The notes: generated from the letters alone by a model not told the origin. A DNA stretch of 21,222 bases from Coprosoma sp963660615 (GCA_963660615.1 CAVKYE010000020.1:1-21222); one strand, 5' to 3'. Positions 13,502 to 21,222 are shown, counted from the first letter of the stretch. Translations and numbers: made by a program.

Positions 13502-15328
13502 ATGTGTGGTTTTTGCGGATTTATAAACAGAAAAGAAAAAAACATCATCAAAGAAATGAATGATGCCATCATCCACCGCGGACCCGATGACGAATCATAC
13601 TACAAAGACGAAAACATCGCCATGGGCTTTAGAAGACTATCAATCATCGACCTAAAAGGCGGAAGACAACCCATAAGCAACGAAAATGACACCATGTATA
13701 TAACCTTCAACGGCGAAATATATAACTTCAAAGAAATAAAAAAAGACCTAATAAAAAAAGGACATATATTCAAGACAAACACCGACACCGAAGTAATCCT
13801 ACATGGATACGAAGAATATAAAGAAAAAATACTAGACAAACTAAGAGGAATGTTTGCTTTCGTAATCTGGGATAAAAAAAACAAAACCTTATTCGGAGCT
13901 AGAGACCACTTTGGTCAAAAACCATTCTATTACGCAAACATGAATAACACATTCATGTACTCATCAGAAATAAAAAGTCTACTTAAACACCCCGACTTTC
14001 AAAAAGAAATAAATAAAGACGCCCTAAAACCATACCTTACCTTCCAAACCTCAGTCCTAGAAGAAACCTTCTTTAAAGGCGTATACAAACTCCTACCAGG
14101 TCACTACTTCAAATATAACGAAGAAACAAAAGAATTAAAAACAAAAAAATACTACCAAATAAAATTTGAAGCCAAAGACTGGGACTTTGATAAACTAGTA
14201 AACAAAATCGACAAAGAAATAACCTCATCAATAGACACACACCTAGTAAGCGATGTTGAAATAGGATCATACCTATCAGGCGGAATAGACTCATCATACG
14301 TCGTATCCTACCTAAAACCAGACAAAACATTCTCTGTTGGTTTTGATTACAAAAACTTCAACGAAGTACCATATGCCAAAGAATTATCAGACATGTTAAA
14401 AATCGAAAACATAAATGAACTAATAGACTCTAATGACTTCTTTGAAAGTCTAGACAAAGTACAATACTACGCCGACGAACCAACCGCCAACCTTTCAGCC
14501 GTTCCACTATATTTTCTATCAAACCTCGCCAGTAAACACGTAAAAGTTGTCCTATCAGGCGAAGGAGCCGACGAACTATTTGGAGGATACACCTTCTACA
14601 AAGAAGATGATCTCCTGCTAAAATACCGTAAACTACCAAAAGCCTTAAGAAAAATAGTAAAAACAGTAATCTCACCACTACCAGAATTTCATGGCAAAAA
14701 CTTTCTAACCAAAGGTGGATCAAAAATAGAAGACTATTACGTCGGAAACGCCTTCGTCTTTAACAACAAAGAAGCAAACAAAATACTATCAGACAAATAC
14801 AAAAGTAACGTAACCTACCAAAGCATAACCAAACCATACTATGACGAAGTAAAAGACAAAGACGATTTAACCAAAATGCAATACCTAGACATGCACTTTT
14901 GGCTACCAAACGATATTCTATTAAAAGCCGATAAAATGGCTATGGCAAACTCCCTAGAACTAAGAGTACCAATACTAGACAAAGAAGTATTCGCCCTAGC
15001 AAGTACCATCCCAACAAAATACAAACTATCTCATAACACAACCAAATACATCCTAAGAAAAGCCGCCTCAAAAAGAATACCAGAAGCATGGTACAAAAGA
15101 CCAAAAAAAGGCTTCCCAGTACCAATAATAAAATGGTTTAGAGAAGAAAAATACTATAAAATAACCAAAGAAATGTTCAACAAAGACTTCACAAAAGAAT
15201 TCTTCGACATAAAAAAAATAAACAAAATGCTAGATGAACACTACACCGGCAAAAAAAACCACTGCCGAAAAATATGGACCATATACGTATTTCTAATCTG
15301 GTATCAAAAATTTTTCATAGAAAACTAA
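13502..15328 (+). CDS. Glutamine-hydrolysing asparagine synthase family protein (AsnB/AsnH)
   Basis: A 608-aa amidotransferase. The N-terminal Ntn glutaminase domain has the nucleophile Cys2 (MCGFCGF), RGPDDES and FNGEIYNF. The C-terminal synthetase domain has the PP-loop SGGIDSS (259-265) for ATP and SGEGADELFGGY (352 onward). All key residues seem intact, so it should hydrolyse Gln and amidate a carboxylate through an adenylate. Sequence alone cannot separate AsnB (free L-Asn) from AsnH, which in lactococci amidates D-Asp already attached to the peptidoglycan precursor. Its place one base after an aspartate racemase and behind a D-Asp-ligase-like gene favours the AsnH role. The operon has no T-box for Asn, which would suit a biosynthetic asnB. 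AAAGGAG precedes the ATG. Confidence 0.93.
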   Translation: MCGFCGFINRKEKNIIKEMNDAIIHRGPDDESYYKDENIAMGFRRLSIIDLKGGRQPISNENDTMYITFNGEIYNFKEIKKDLIKKGHIFKTNTDTEVILHGYEEYKEKILDKLRGMFAFVIWDKKNKTLFGARDHFGQKPFYYANMNNTFMYSSEIKSLLKHPDFQKEINKDALKPYLTFQTSVLEETFFKGVYKLLPGHYFKYNEETKELKTKKYYQIKFEAKDWDFDKLVNKIDKEITSSIDTHLVSDVEIGSYLSGGIDSSYVVSYLKPDKTFSVGFDYKNFNEVPYAKELSDMLKIENINELIDSNDFFESLDKVQYYADEPTANLSAVPLYFLSNLASKHVKVVLSGEGADELFGGYTFYKEDDLLLKYRKLPKALRKIVKTVISPLPEFHGKNFLTKGGSKIEDYYVGNAFVFNNKEANKILSDKYKSNVTYQSITKPYYDEVKDKDDLTKMQYLDMHFWLPNDILLKADKMAMANSLELRVPILDKEVFALASTIPTKYKLSHNTTKYILRKAASKRIPEAWYKRPKKGFPVPIIKWFREEKYYKITKEMFNKDFTKEFFDIKKINKMLDEHYTGKKNHCRKIWTIYVFLIWYQKFFIEN

Positions 15329-15348
15329 GTACAAACTTAGTTTTTTTT
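15321..15348 (+). terminator. Terminator of the cross-bridge operon
   Basis: AAAACTAAGT (15321-15330) pairs perfectly with ACTTAGTTTT (15335-15344) around ACAA, then four more T. The asnB-family stop codon (15326-15328) is in the first arm. It lies 17 bases from the convergent hydrolase stop and may stop that gene too. Confidence 0.92.
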
Positions 15349-15364
15349 ATAAAAAAAGAAAGTC

Positions 15365-16081
15365 CTACCTTCTTTTAGCCCCCTCCAAAACAAGCCTTTT
15401 AATAATCCTATTATCACAAGAAGCCTCAGGATGAAACTGCACACCCAAAATAAAATGAGAAAGAGAATCATACTCAATAGCCTCAATAATACCATCATCC
15501 GCCCTAGCCGTAACCTTAAAATCACTACCAAGCTCATTAATAGTAAAATTATGCAAACTAACAACACTAGTCCTATTAGTTTTCAAAATATCATATAAAA
15601 GCGATTCATTACAAATAGTTATACTATGACTAGCCTTTTTAATAGCCTCATCATCCCTAGTAATCGAACAATTATCGTGAAAATGTGGACCTTCAATTCT
15701 CCTAAGCACCCCACCATATTTTTGTTTAAATGCATCATAAGAAGAAGCAAAATCATCATCATAACCAATAGAACTATATATTCCCATAGCCTGCATACCC
15801 ATACAAACACCAAGCAAAGGAACATTATTATTAATTGCATAACAAGTTGCTTCATAATAAGGATTTTTTATACAATTACCTCCAGGTAAAAGCAAAGCAT
15901 CACAAGCCTTCAAACAATTCACATCAAGCTTTCCATCCTCTAACAATATTCCCATAGGAATACCACCAGCCTCAAGCACCTTCTTACTATATAAATTTAC
16001 AAACGAATAACAATCATGATATACCATATCATCTGTTCCTATCTTAATACTAGGTAAAATACCAACAACAATCCTCTCCAT
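15365..16081 (-). CDS. Class I glutamine-amidotransferase-like hydrolase (peptidase C26 / PuuD-like)
   Basis: A 238-aa cytoplasmic hydrolase of the gamma-glutamyl-gamma-aminobutyrate hydrolase type. The catalytic triad is visible: Cys93 in the nucleophile elbow LLGVCMGMQ, and His217 and Glu219 in GVQFHPEA. LLLPGGN forms the oxyanion region. The family cuts gamma-glutamyl amide bonds and is a standalone glutaminase-like domain. The substrate here is unknown: a gamma-glutamyl amine, or a peptide from wall turnover. AAGGGGGA is the ribosome site. It is convergent with the cross-bridge operon and sits after clpC on the same strand, but clpC has its own terminator and this gene its own promoter. 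It is unusually rich in Cys for the family. Confidence 0.85.
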   Translation of the reverse strand: MERIVVGILPSIKIGTDDMVYHDCYSFVNLYSKKVLEAGGIPMGILLEDGKLDVNCLKACDALLLPGGNCIKNPYYEATCYAINNNVPLLGVCMGMQAMGIYSSIGYDDDFASSYDAFKQKYGGVLRRIEGPHFHDNCSITRDDEAIKKASHSITICNESLLYDILKTNRTSVVSLHNFTINELGSDFKVTARADDGIIEAIEYDSLSHFILGVQFHPEASCDNRIIKRLVLEGAKRR

Positions 16082-16115
16082 AAAATCCCCCTTAAATATT
16101 AATTACTTGATATAT

Positions 16116-16143
16116 ATTATATATCCTTTTCCTAAAAAGTCAA
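16116..16143 (-). promoter_or_regulatory. Promoter of the C26-like hydrolase gene
   Basis: On the minus strand -35 TTGACT (16138-16143), 16 bases, then consensus -10 TATAAT (16116-16121). Transcription would start near 16109. The spacer is one base short of ideal. Confidence 0.7.
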
Positions 16144-16161
16144 ATTATTTCATCATATTAG

Positions 16162-16185
16162 AAAAAAGTGCTATTTAAGCACCTT
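16162..16185 (-). terminator. Terminator of clpC
   Basis: On the minus strand AAGGTGCT, loop TAAAT, AGCACTTT, then a run of six T in all. The clpC stop codon (16175-16177) lies in the loop. Confidence 0.85.
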
Positions 16186-18469
16186 GTTTCACAAAATCAT
16201 TAATATAAATATATTTTTTATCATCAATAAGGGCCTCAATAACCATATTCTCCAAATTATCCTTAATAACCTTGCCAATCTTTCTCGCCCCATATTCCTC
16301 ATAATCCACTAAAGAAACAATCTTAGAAATAACCTTACTAGAAATCTTTATATCAATCTTATCCTTATACTTCACCTTAAGCTTTTTAATTTCCATATTA
16401 GTAATCTTCAAAACATCATCATACTTCAAAGAGTTAAAAGAAACAACACTATCTACCCTATTCATAAAAGGAATAGAAAACTTATCATTAAGTTTAGACA
16501 AAAGATCATTACCACTAGTAAACCCAACACTAATATCATGAAAACCAGTATTAGAAGTCATAATAATAACAACATTATCAAACCTTACAACATTAGACCT
16601 ACTATCCTTAATAACTCCTTCATCCAAAACCTGCAAAAACAAATTAATAACACTACTATGAGCCTTCTCAATCTCATCTAATATCAAAACCGAATAAGGT
16701 TTATTTTTAATTTCCTCCAAAATATTAGAATTATCATCATAACCAACATAACCAGCAGGTGCCCCTACAATCTTACTTATACTATGAGCCTCTCTATACT
16801 CACTCATGTCAAGCTTAATAACATTCTTCTTACCAACTAAATTCTCTCCAAATAACTTAGCCAGCCTCGTCTTACCAACACCACTTGGCCCGCAAAATAA
16901 AAGTGAATACTGTTTATCATTTAACCCCAATTTAATCTTCTTTGCAATATTACAAACCTTCCTAACAGCCTCATCCTGACCTACTATATTATTTTTCAAA
17001 ATATTTTCCGTTTGCTTTAAAATAGCCTTTTTCTCATTCAAAAGCTCATACATAGGAATACCAGTCTTACTATTAACAACCGAAGCCACATCAAGCTGAC
17101 TTACCTTCCTATTACCCTTTTTATATAAATTAAGCTCCAAATTATTAATCTCATCCAAAAGTTTAAACTCCTCAGTCTTATACCTAGAAGCCAAAGCAAA
17201 ATCATTATCAATTATCGCTTTTTTCTTAAAAGAAATAACCTCTTTTAACTTCTTGTTACACTCCTTATATAAAACAGCCGCCTTACTTTCCTTCAAACTA
17301 GCCTTCGCACAGACCTCATCCAAAATATCAATAGACTTATCAGGCTGATTACGATTATAAACATACTTATCCGACAAAGAAATAATCAAATCAATAATAT
17401 CCTCACCAATACTAACCCCATGAAAACCTTCATAAACCTCCTTCAAATTCATAAGAATATCACGTACACCCTCCAAAGAAGGCTCCTCAATAATAACCTT
17501 TTGAAACCTACGCTCCAAAGCACCATCCTTTTCAATATACTTCTTATACTCATCCGTAGTAGTCGCCCCAATACACCTTAAAGAACCCCTAGCCAAAGCC
17601 GGCTTAAAAATATTAGAAGCATCAATCGCCCCCTCAGCGCCCCCCGCACCAACTAAAGTATGAACCTCATCAATAAATAAAATAATATCATCATTTTCTT
17701 CAATTTCCTTTAAAATCTTATGCATCCTCTCCTCAAACTCACCACGATATTTCGTCCCAGCCACACTAGTAGCCATATCCAAACTAATAATACGTTTATT
17801 CTTAAGACACAAAGGAACATCACCAGAAACAATCATCCTCGCAAGTTCCTCAACAATAGCCGTCTTACCAACCCCCGCATCACCAATAAGCAAAGGATTA
17901 TTCTTGCCCCTTCTAGAAAGAATCTCCAAAACCCTCTTAATCTCCTTATCACGACCATAAGCCGGATCAAGTTTTCCATTCAAAGCCTTCTTATTCAAAT
18001 CAATACCAAGCTCCTCCAAAAGAAGTTTCTTATTACCCTTCTTACTAGTAAACTTATAAGTAAAATCATTATAAAGCTCATCAATATCAATACCCATACC
18101 AATTAAAACCCTAATCGCAACCCCTTCACCTTCCTCAAGCAAACTAGAAAACAAATGATTAATCGTAACAGTTCCATCATTATTCTCCTTCGCATCCAAA
18201 GAAGCATTCTCAATTACCCTCTTAAGCAAAGGCGTATACAAAAAATATTCACTAGGCTTAGAGCCCTTACCAACAACCTTAATTATCTCACTCTTAAAAA
18301 CATCATAACTCAAATCATATTCCTTAAGTCTAGAAGAAATATCATTATCAACCTTCAAAATCGAAAGCAATAAATGTTCAGAAGAAACATAAGGATGATT
18401 AAGATTATACATCTCTTCCTTAGCCCTAACTAAAACACACCTAGCCTCCTCCTCAAAATTACCAAACAT
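16175..18469 (-). CDS. clpC: ATP-dependent Clp protease ATP-binding subunit ClpC
   Basis: A 764-aa Hsp100 unfoldase that feeds proteins to ClpP. The N-domain has two Clp-N repeats (about 1-145). AAA-1 has Walker A GDAGVGKTA (196-204) and Walker B ILFIDE (263-268). A short middle domain (about 395-450) holds the ClpC-type UVR-like segment YKTEEFKLLDEIN, too short for ClpB. AAA-2 has Walker A GPSGVGKTR (527-535) and Walker B VLILDE (594-599). VGF (648-650) after NTGFHDIS is the ClpP-docking loop, so it is a protease partner, not a disaggregase. It is a little shorter than the roughly 810 aa of Bacillus ClpC. AAGGAGAGG precedes the ATG. Unlike Bacillus, no ctsR, mcsA or mcsB lies upstream and no CtsR operator was seen. 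Confidence 0.95.
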   Translation of the reverse strand: MFGNFEEEARCVLVRAKEEMYNLNHPYVSSEHLLLSILKVDNDISSRLKEYDLSYDVFKSEIIKVVGKGSKPSEYFLYTPLLKRVIENASLDAKENNDGTVTINHLFSSLLEEGEGVAIRVLIGMGIDIDELYNDFTYKFTSKKGNKKLLLEELGIDLNKKALNGKLDPAYGRDKEIKRVLEILSRRGKNNPLLIGDAGVGKTAIVEELARMIVSGDVPLCLKNKRIISLDMATSVAGTKYRGEFEERMHKILKEIEENDDIILFIDEVHTLVGAGGAEGAIDASNIFKPALARGSLRCIGATTTDEYKKYIEKDGALERRFQKVIIEEPSLEGVRDILMNLKEVYEGFHGVSIGEDIIDLIISLSDKYVYNRNQPDKSIDILDEVCAKASLKESKAAVLYKECNKKLKEVISFKKKAIIDNDFALASRYKTEEFKLLDEINNLELNLYKKGNRKVSQLDVASVVNSKTGIPMYELLNEKKAILKQTENILKNNIVGQDEAVRKVCNIAKKIKLGLNDKQYSLLFCGPSGVGKTRLAKLFGENLVGKKNVIKLDMSEYREAHSISKIVGAPAGYVGYDDNSNILEEIKNKPYSVLILDEIEKAHSSVINLFLQVLDEGVIKDSRSNVVRFDNVVIIMTSNTGFHDISVGFTSGNDLLSKLNDKFSIPFMNRVDSVVSFNSLKYDDVLKITNMEIKKLKVKYKDKIDIKISSKVISKIVSLVDYEEYGARKIGKVIKDNLENMVIEALIDDKKYIYINDFVKQGA

Positions 18470-18497
18470 ATACCTCTCCTTTCATTAATATTCTATG

Positions 18498-18503
18498 ATT
18501 ATA
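18498..18503 (-). promoter_or_regulatory. Possible -10 of the clpC promoter
   Basis: On the minus strand TATAAT lies about 29 bases before the clpC start, with no good -35. Neither the CtsR heptad repeat nor a CIRCE inverted repeat was found between 18470 and 18584. Confidence 0.4.
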
Positions 18504-18540
18504 ATGTACAAATAAACAAAAATTTAAACAACAAAATTCG

Positions 18541-18574
18541 AAAAAAATAACTGAGTACTTTAAATAACTCAGTT
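18541..18574 (-). terminator. Terminator of the BspA-like gene
   Basis: On the minus strand AACTGAGT (18567-18574) pairs perfectly with ACTCAGTT (18549-18556) around a 10-base loop, then ATTTTTTT. It separates this gene from clpC on the same strand. Confidence 0.9.
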
Positions 18575-18584
18575 AAAATTTATT

Positions 18585-21222
18585 TTAATTTACACTATAC
18601 GGACTACTACTAGTTCCATCTCCACTTAAAGTTACATTAGATGATAAGAAGAATACTGGAGCCGTACCACGAGAATTAACTGTAGAATTACCACCAAGAT
18701 TACCACTATTAGTAACACGGAACACATAATTAGAATACGTATTAGAATTAGGTGTAATTGTCCAAGGATTACTAGAACCAATTAAAGTAAATATCCAATT
18801 TGTTGTTTTACATGTACTATAATTACCTGCTGAAGAACTATTGGCATATACTGTTCCACATAAACTTGTATTACTATTTGATTTTACATAATCACTAACA
18901 TTCATTAATCCTACTTTACCTTTCCACTTATATGTTTTCTCTTGTGATATATCCGTAGCTAACGTTTGACCACTAGTTTGCTTTACAATTCCCACATTAA
19001 AAATATGCGTCATAATTTTATTTTGTACATCTGTAGATAATGTATTTAACCATGTACTATTTAAATATGTATTTATATATGCCTCTGTATCAGGAAGATT
19101 ATATTCTGTTCCCCCCACTGCTCTTGGCATCGTTGTTATATTGTTTCCAGATGAATCTAACATTGTCGTTTTACTTCCCCATACTTTACAACCATAATAC
19201 AACTTTGTAGAACTAGAATAATAACAATAATCAGTTGACGTACTTGTATATCTAGTACCATCCATAGAATTAGCATCCGTTACTCCAGATATACTTGTTG
19301 AATATCCTGGATCAAATACAATACTTTCAATACTTTCATTCTTAATTACTTTTAATGTCCCATCTGATTCTACCGATATTATTCTATATGTATCAGAACC
19401 TAAAGTAATATAATTGCTTGGATCTGCTCCTTTAAATACATATCTACCAGATTCCGTATCATCAACATATAATCCGTCCCCTTCAGTCACTACTTTTGAT
19501 TTTAAAATATCTGCAGCTGTTATCATTAATGTATAACTACTGCTTACACTATTAGTTCCATCCGTTACCTTAGCAACTACATCACCACTATTAGTAAATG
19601 TGACAGTTGTAGTTGTTGATGTTACATCAACATCACTCTCGCCATCTTTACTATATGTGCAAGTATAAGTACTACCGCATCCGCTAGGATATGTTATAGT
19701 AACTGTTTTAGAGGTTGTTCCACTTTCACTAAACGTAGGTATAGCAATAGATGACGTTGTAACACTTTTACTATCAGAAGTAGCGGTTTTACCATCATTA
19801 CTCGTTACCCTAACATTTACCTCATAACTAGTATTTTGAGTTAAACCTGTAAAAGTATACGTATTATTTGCTCCAGTAACCCAAGTAGAACCACCATCAT
19901 TACTATATTCATACTTAGCTATTCCACTGTCAGCAGAAGCAGATGCTACTACAGTGATTGAATTTGTTGTTGATGTTGTATTAAAATTTATCGAAATATT
20001 TTCAGTATCTACCCCACAATTATCTGATTGCGTTACTGCAGATACTCCGCTACTTGAAAACATATTATCTGTTGTTGCATTTGCAGTTGTCCAAGAAGGG
20101 CCTACATAGATTGCAGTTAATTTAGATGTATTATAAAACATATAACTCATATCTGTTACGCTACTTGTATCAAAAGAACATAATGAAAGTTTGGTGAGAC
20201 TGCTGCAACCACAAAACATATAATGCATGCGTGTCACTTTACTTGTATCAAAGTTACTTAAATCTAAACTGGTGAGACTGCCGCAATTATAAAACATATC
20301 ACTCATGTCTGTTACTTTACTTGTATTAAAGTTACTTACATTTAAACTGGTAAGACTGCTGCATCCAGCAAACATAGAACCCATATTTGTTACATTACTT
20401 GTATCAAAGTTACTTACATTTAAACTGATAAGACTTTTGCAATTATAAAACATACCAAACATATTTGTTACTTTATTTGTATCAAAATTGCTTACATCTA
20501 AACTGGTAAGACTGCTGCAATAATAAAACATAGATTCCATATTTGTTACTTTACTTGTATCAAACTTGCTTATATTTAAATTGGTAAGACTTTTGCAGCC
20601 ACAAAACATATAATGCATGCGTGTCACTTTACTTGTATCAAAGTTACTTAAATCTAAACTAGTAAGACTGCTACAATAAGAAAACATATAACTCATATTT
20701 GTTACATTACTTGTATCAAAGTTACTTACATCTAAACTAGTAAGACTGCTACAATAAGAAAACATATACCTCATATCTGTTACTTTACTTGTATCAAAGT
20801 TACTTAAATCTAAGCTGGTGAGTTTGCTGCAATAATAAAACATAAAACTCATATTTGTTACTTTACTCGTATCAAAATGACTTACGTCTAGACTGGTGAG
20901 ACTCTTGCAACCAGAAAACATAGCACTCATATCTAAAACATTACTTGTATCAAAGTTACTTACATCTAAACTGGTGAGACTGCTGCAAAAATAAAACATA
21001 CCATACATACCTGTTACTTTACTTGTATCAAAGTTACTTACATCTAAACTGGTGAGACTGCGGCAAGAAAAAAACATAGAGCTCATACTTGTTACTTTGC
21101 TTGTGTTAAAGTTACTTACATCTAAACTAGTAAGACTGCTGCAATTAGAAAACATATAACTCATATTTGTTACTCTTGATGTATCTAAGTTAGATAAATT
21201 CATTGATGTTGTTTTATAAAAT
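18585..21222 (-). CDS. BspA-like leucine-rich-repeat surface protein (5' end beyond the window)
   Basis: At least 872 aa are visible; the frame stays open through the window edge, and the first Met in view (21201-21203) has no ribosome site, so the true N-terminus lies outside. Domain order: (1) about 14 repeats of 26 residues of the DUF285/BspA type, model LDVSNFDTSKVTNMSYMF followed by xxCSSLTS, plus a degenerate cap; (2) a fibronectin-III-like domain (about 20010-19755, with YEYSNDGGSTWVTG and YEVNVRVTSNDGKT); (3) a second beta-sandwich-like domain with a Cys pair (CGSTYTC); (4) a C-terminal domain (about 19500-18585) with YRIISVESDGTLKVIK, WKGKVGLMNVSDYV and a final GTAPVFFLSS...SPY. No LPxTG, GW or SLH anchor and no terminal helix are seen. 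BspA relatives bind host matrix or other microbes; the ligand here is unknown. Confidence 0.88.
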   Translation of the reverse strand, partial: FYKTTSMNLSNLDTSRVTNMSYMFSNCSSLTSLDVSNFNTSKVTSMSSMFFSCRSLTSLDVSNFDTSKVTGMYGMFYFCSSLTSLDVSNFDTSNVLDMSAMFSGCKSLTSLDVSHFDTSKVTNMSFMFYYCSKLTSLDLSNFDTSKVTDMRYMFSYCSSLTSLDVSNFDTSNVTNMSYMFSYCSSLTSLDLSNFDTSKVTRMHYMFCGCKSLTNLNISKFDTSKVTNMESMFYYCSSLTSLDVSNFDTNKVTNMFGMFYNCKSLISLNVSNFDTSNVTNMGSMFAGCSSLTSLNVSNFNTSKVTDMSDMFYNCGSLTSLDLSNFDTSKVTRMHYMFCGCSSLTKLSLCSFDTSSVTDMSYMFYNTSKLTAIYVGPSWTTANATTDNMFSSSGVSAVTQSDNCGVDTENISINFNTTSTTNSITVVASASADSGIAKYEYSNDGGSTWVTGANNTYTFTGLTQNTSYEVNVRVTSNDGKTATSDSKSVTTSSIAIPTFSESGTTSKTVTITYPSGCGSTYTCTYSKDGESDVDVTSTTTTVTFTNSGDVVAKVTDGTNSVSSSYTLMITAADILKSKVVTEGDGLYVDDTESGRYVFKGADPSNYITLGSDTYRIISVESDGTLKVIKNESIESIVFDPGYSTSISGVTDANSMDGTRYTSTSTDYCYYSSSTKLYYGCKVWGSKTTMLDSSGNNITTMPRAVGGTEYNLPDTEAYINTYLNSTWLNTLSTDVQNKIMTHIFNVGIVKQTSGQTLATDISQEKTYKWKGKVGLMNVSDYVKSNSNTSLCGTVYANSSSAGNYSTCKTTNWIFTLIGSSNPWTITPNSNTYSNYVFRVTNSGNLGGNSTVNSRGTAPVFFLSSNVTLSGDGTSSSPYSVN
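20130..21200 (-). repeat. 78-bp in-frame tandem repeats of the BspA-like gene
   Basis: The motif CTTGTATCAAAG recurs in near-constant 78-bp steps (for example 20944 and 21022), each step coding one 26-residue unit. About 14 units are visible and the array continues to the edge. Units differ mostly in the residues before and after Met-Phe, giving a variable face on a fixed frame. Confidence 0.92.

Noticed and set aside
15626..18373. Plus-strand open frames opposite the C26-like gene and clpC
   Set aside because: They have the same skew-driven composition, no ribosome sites and no recognisable domains, and lie opposite genes with intact motifs.
18470..18584. CtsR or CIRCE operator ahead of clpC
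   Set aside because: Neither the GGTCAAA heptad pattern nor the TTAGCACTC-N9-GAGTGCTAA type repeat is present. The only inverted repeat is the terminator at 18541-18574.
20130..21200. Regular 78-bp repetition that could suggest a CRISPR array
   Set aside because: The period is uniform, stays in frame through one long coding sequence, and the variable parts encode the variable positions of BspA repeats. There are no unique spacers between identical short repeats.
1..21222. Mycoplasma-like code with TGA as Trp, suggested by the low GC and BspA repeats
   Set aside because: Trp residues at conserved places are TGG, and TGA ends the aldo-keto reductase 2 gene right where the family should stop.
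1..21222. tRNA or rRNA genes
   Set aside because: No T-arm GGTTCGA-type sequences or rRNA-like stretches were seen on either strand. The only tRNA-related element is the T-box leader.

Overview
The window is low-GC bacterial DNA that most resembles an uncultured, gut-type Bacillota (Bacilli, RF39/Erysipelotrichia-like; the exact lineage is a guess). The reasons are a T-box leader on pheST, AGGAGG-type ribosome sites, TATAAT-type promoters, ClpC, and a BspA-like leucine-rich-repeat surface protein. TGG encodes Trp and TGA acts as a stop, so this is not a code-4 mollicute.

Layout. (1) 1-3371 is a stress/redox island: an aldo-keto reductase, then an operon of a second aldo-keto reductase and a membrane-anchored flavodoxin, divergent from an AdhR-like MerR regulator. 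Both divergent promoters have the 19-bp spacer typical of MerR-controlled promoters, each with a related dyad inside. (2) 3372-4944 is accessory DNA: a promoter-hairpin-terminator unit that looks like a small RNA gene, a KilA-N remnant, a small anchored hypothetical protein and a structured gene-free stretch. (3) 4945-8601 is pheST behind a T-box leader with a UUC (Phe) specifier. (4) 8724-11333 holds a large unknown protein with an HETKH zinc-protease-like motif. Convergent to it is a two-gene operon whose first product carries the same kind of motif with the catalytic Glu replaced by Trp (HWLMH). (5) 11536-15348 is a tight three-gene operon, ATP-grasp D-aspartate-ligase-like / aspartate racemase / AsnB-AsnH-type amidotransferase. 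Together these could make and attach a D-aspartate or D-asparagine peptidoglycan cross-bridge. (6) 15365-18503 has a class I glutamine-amidotransferase-type hydrolase (peptidase C26-like) and ClpC, on the minus strand. (7) 18541-21222 is a large BspA-like surface protein with at least 14 repeats of 26 residues; its N-terminus lies beyond the window.

How it works together. The core genes pheST and clpC are on the minus strand. From about 4.9 to 18.5 kb the plus strand reads A/C-rich whichever way genes point, so the minus strand is probably the leading strand. The left end and the BspA gene do not show this clearly, which fits more recently acquired or fast-evolving DNA. Several terminators begin inside stop codons and several gene pairs overlap as TAATG, so the genome is compact. 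The most interesting items are the cross-bridge operon, the paired 19-bp-spacer MerR promoters, the candidate small RNA, and the active/inactive HExxH pair.
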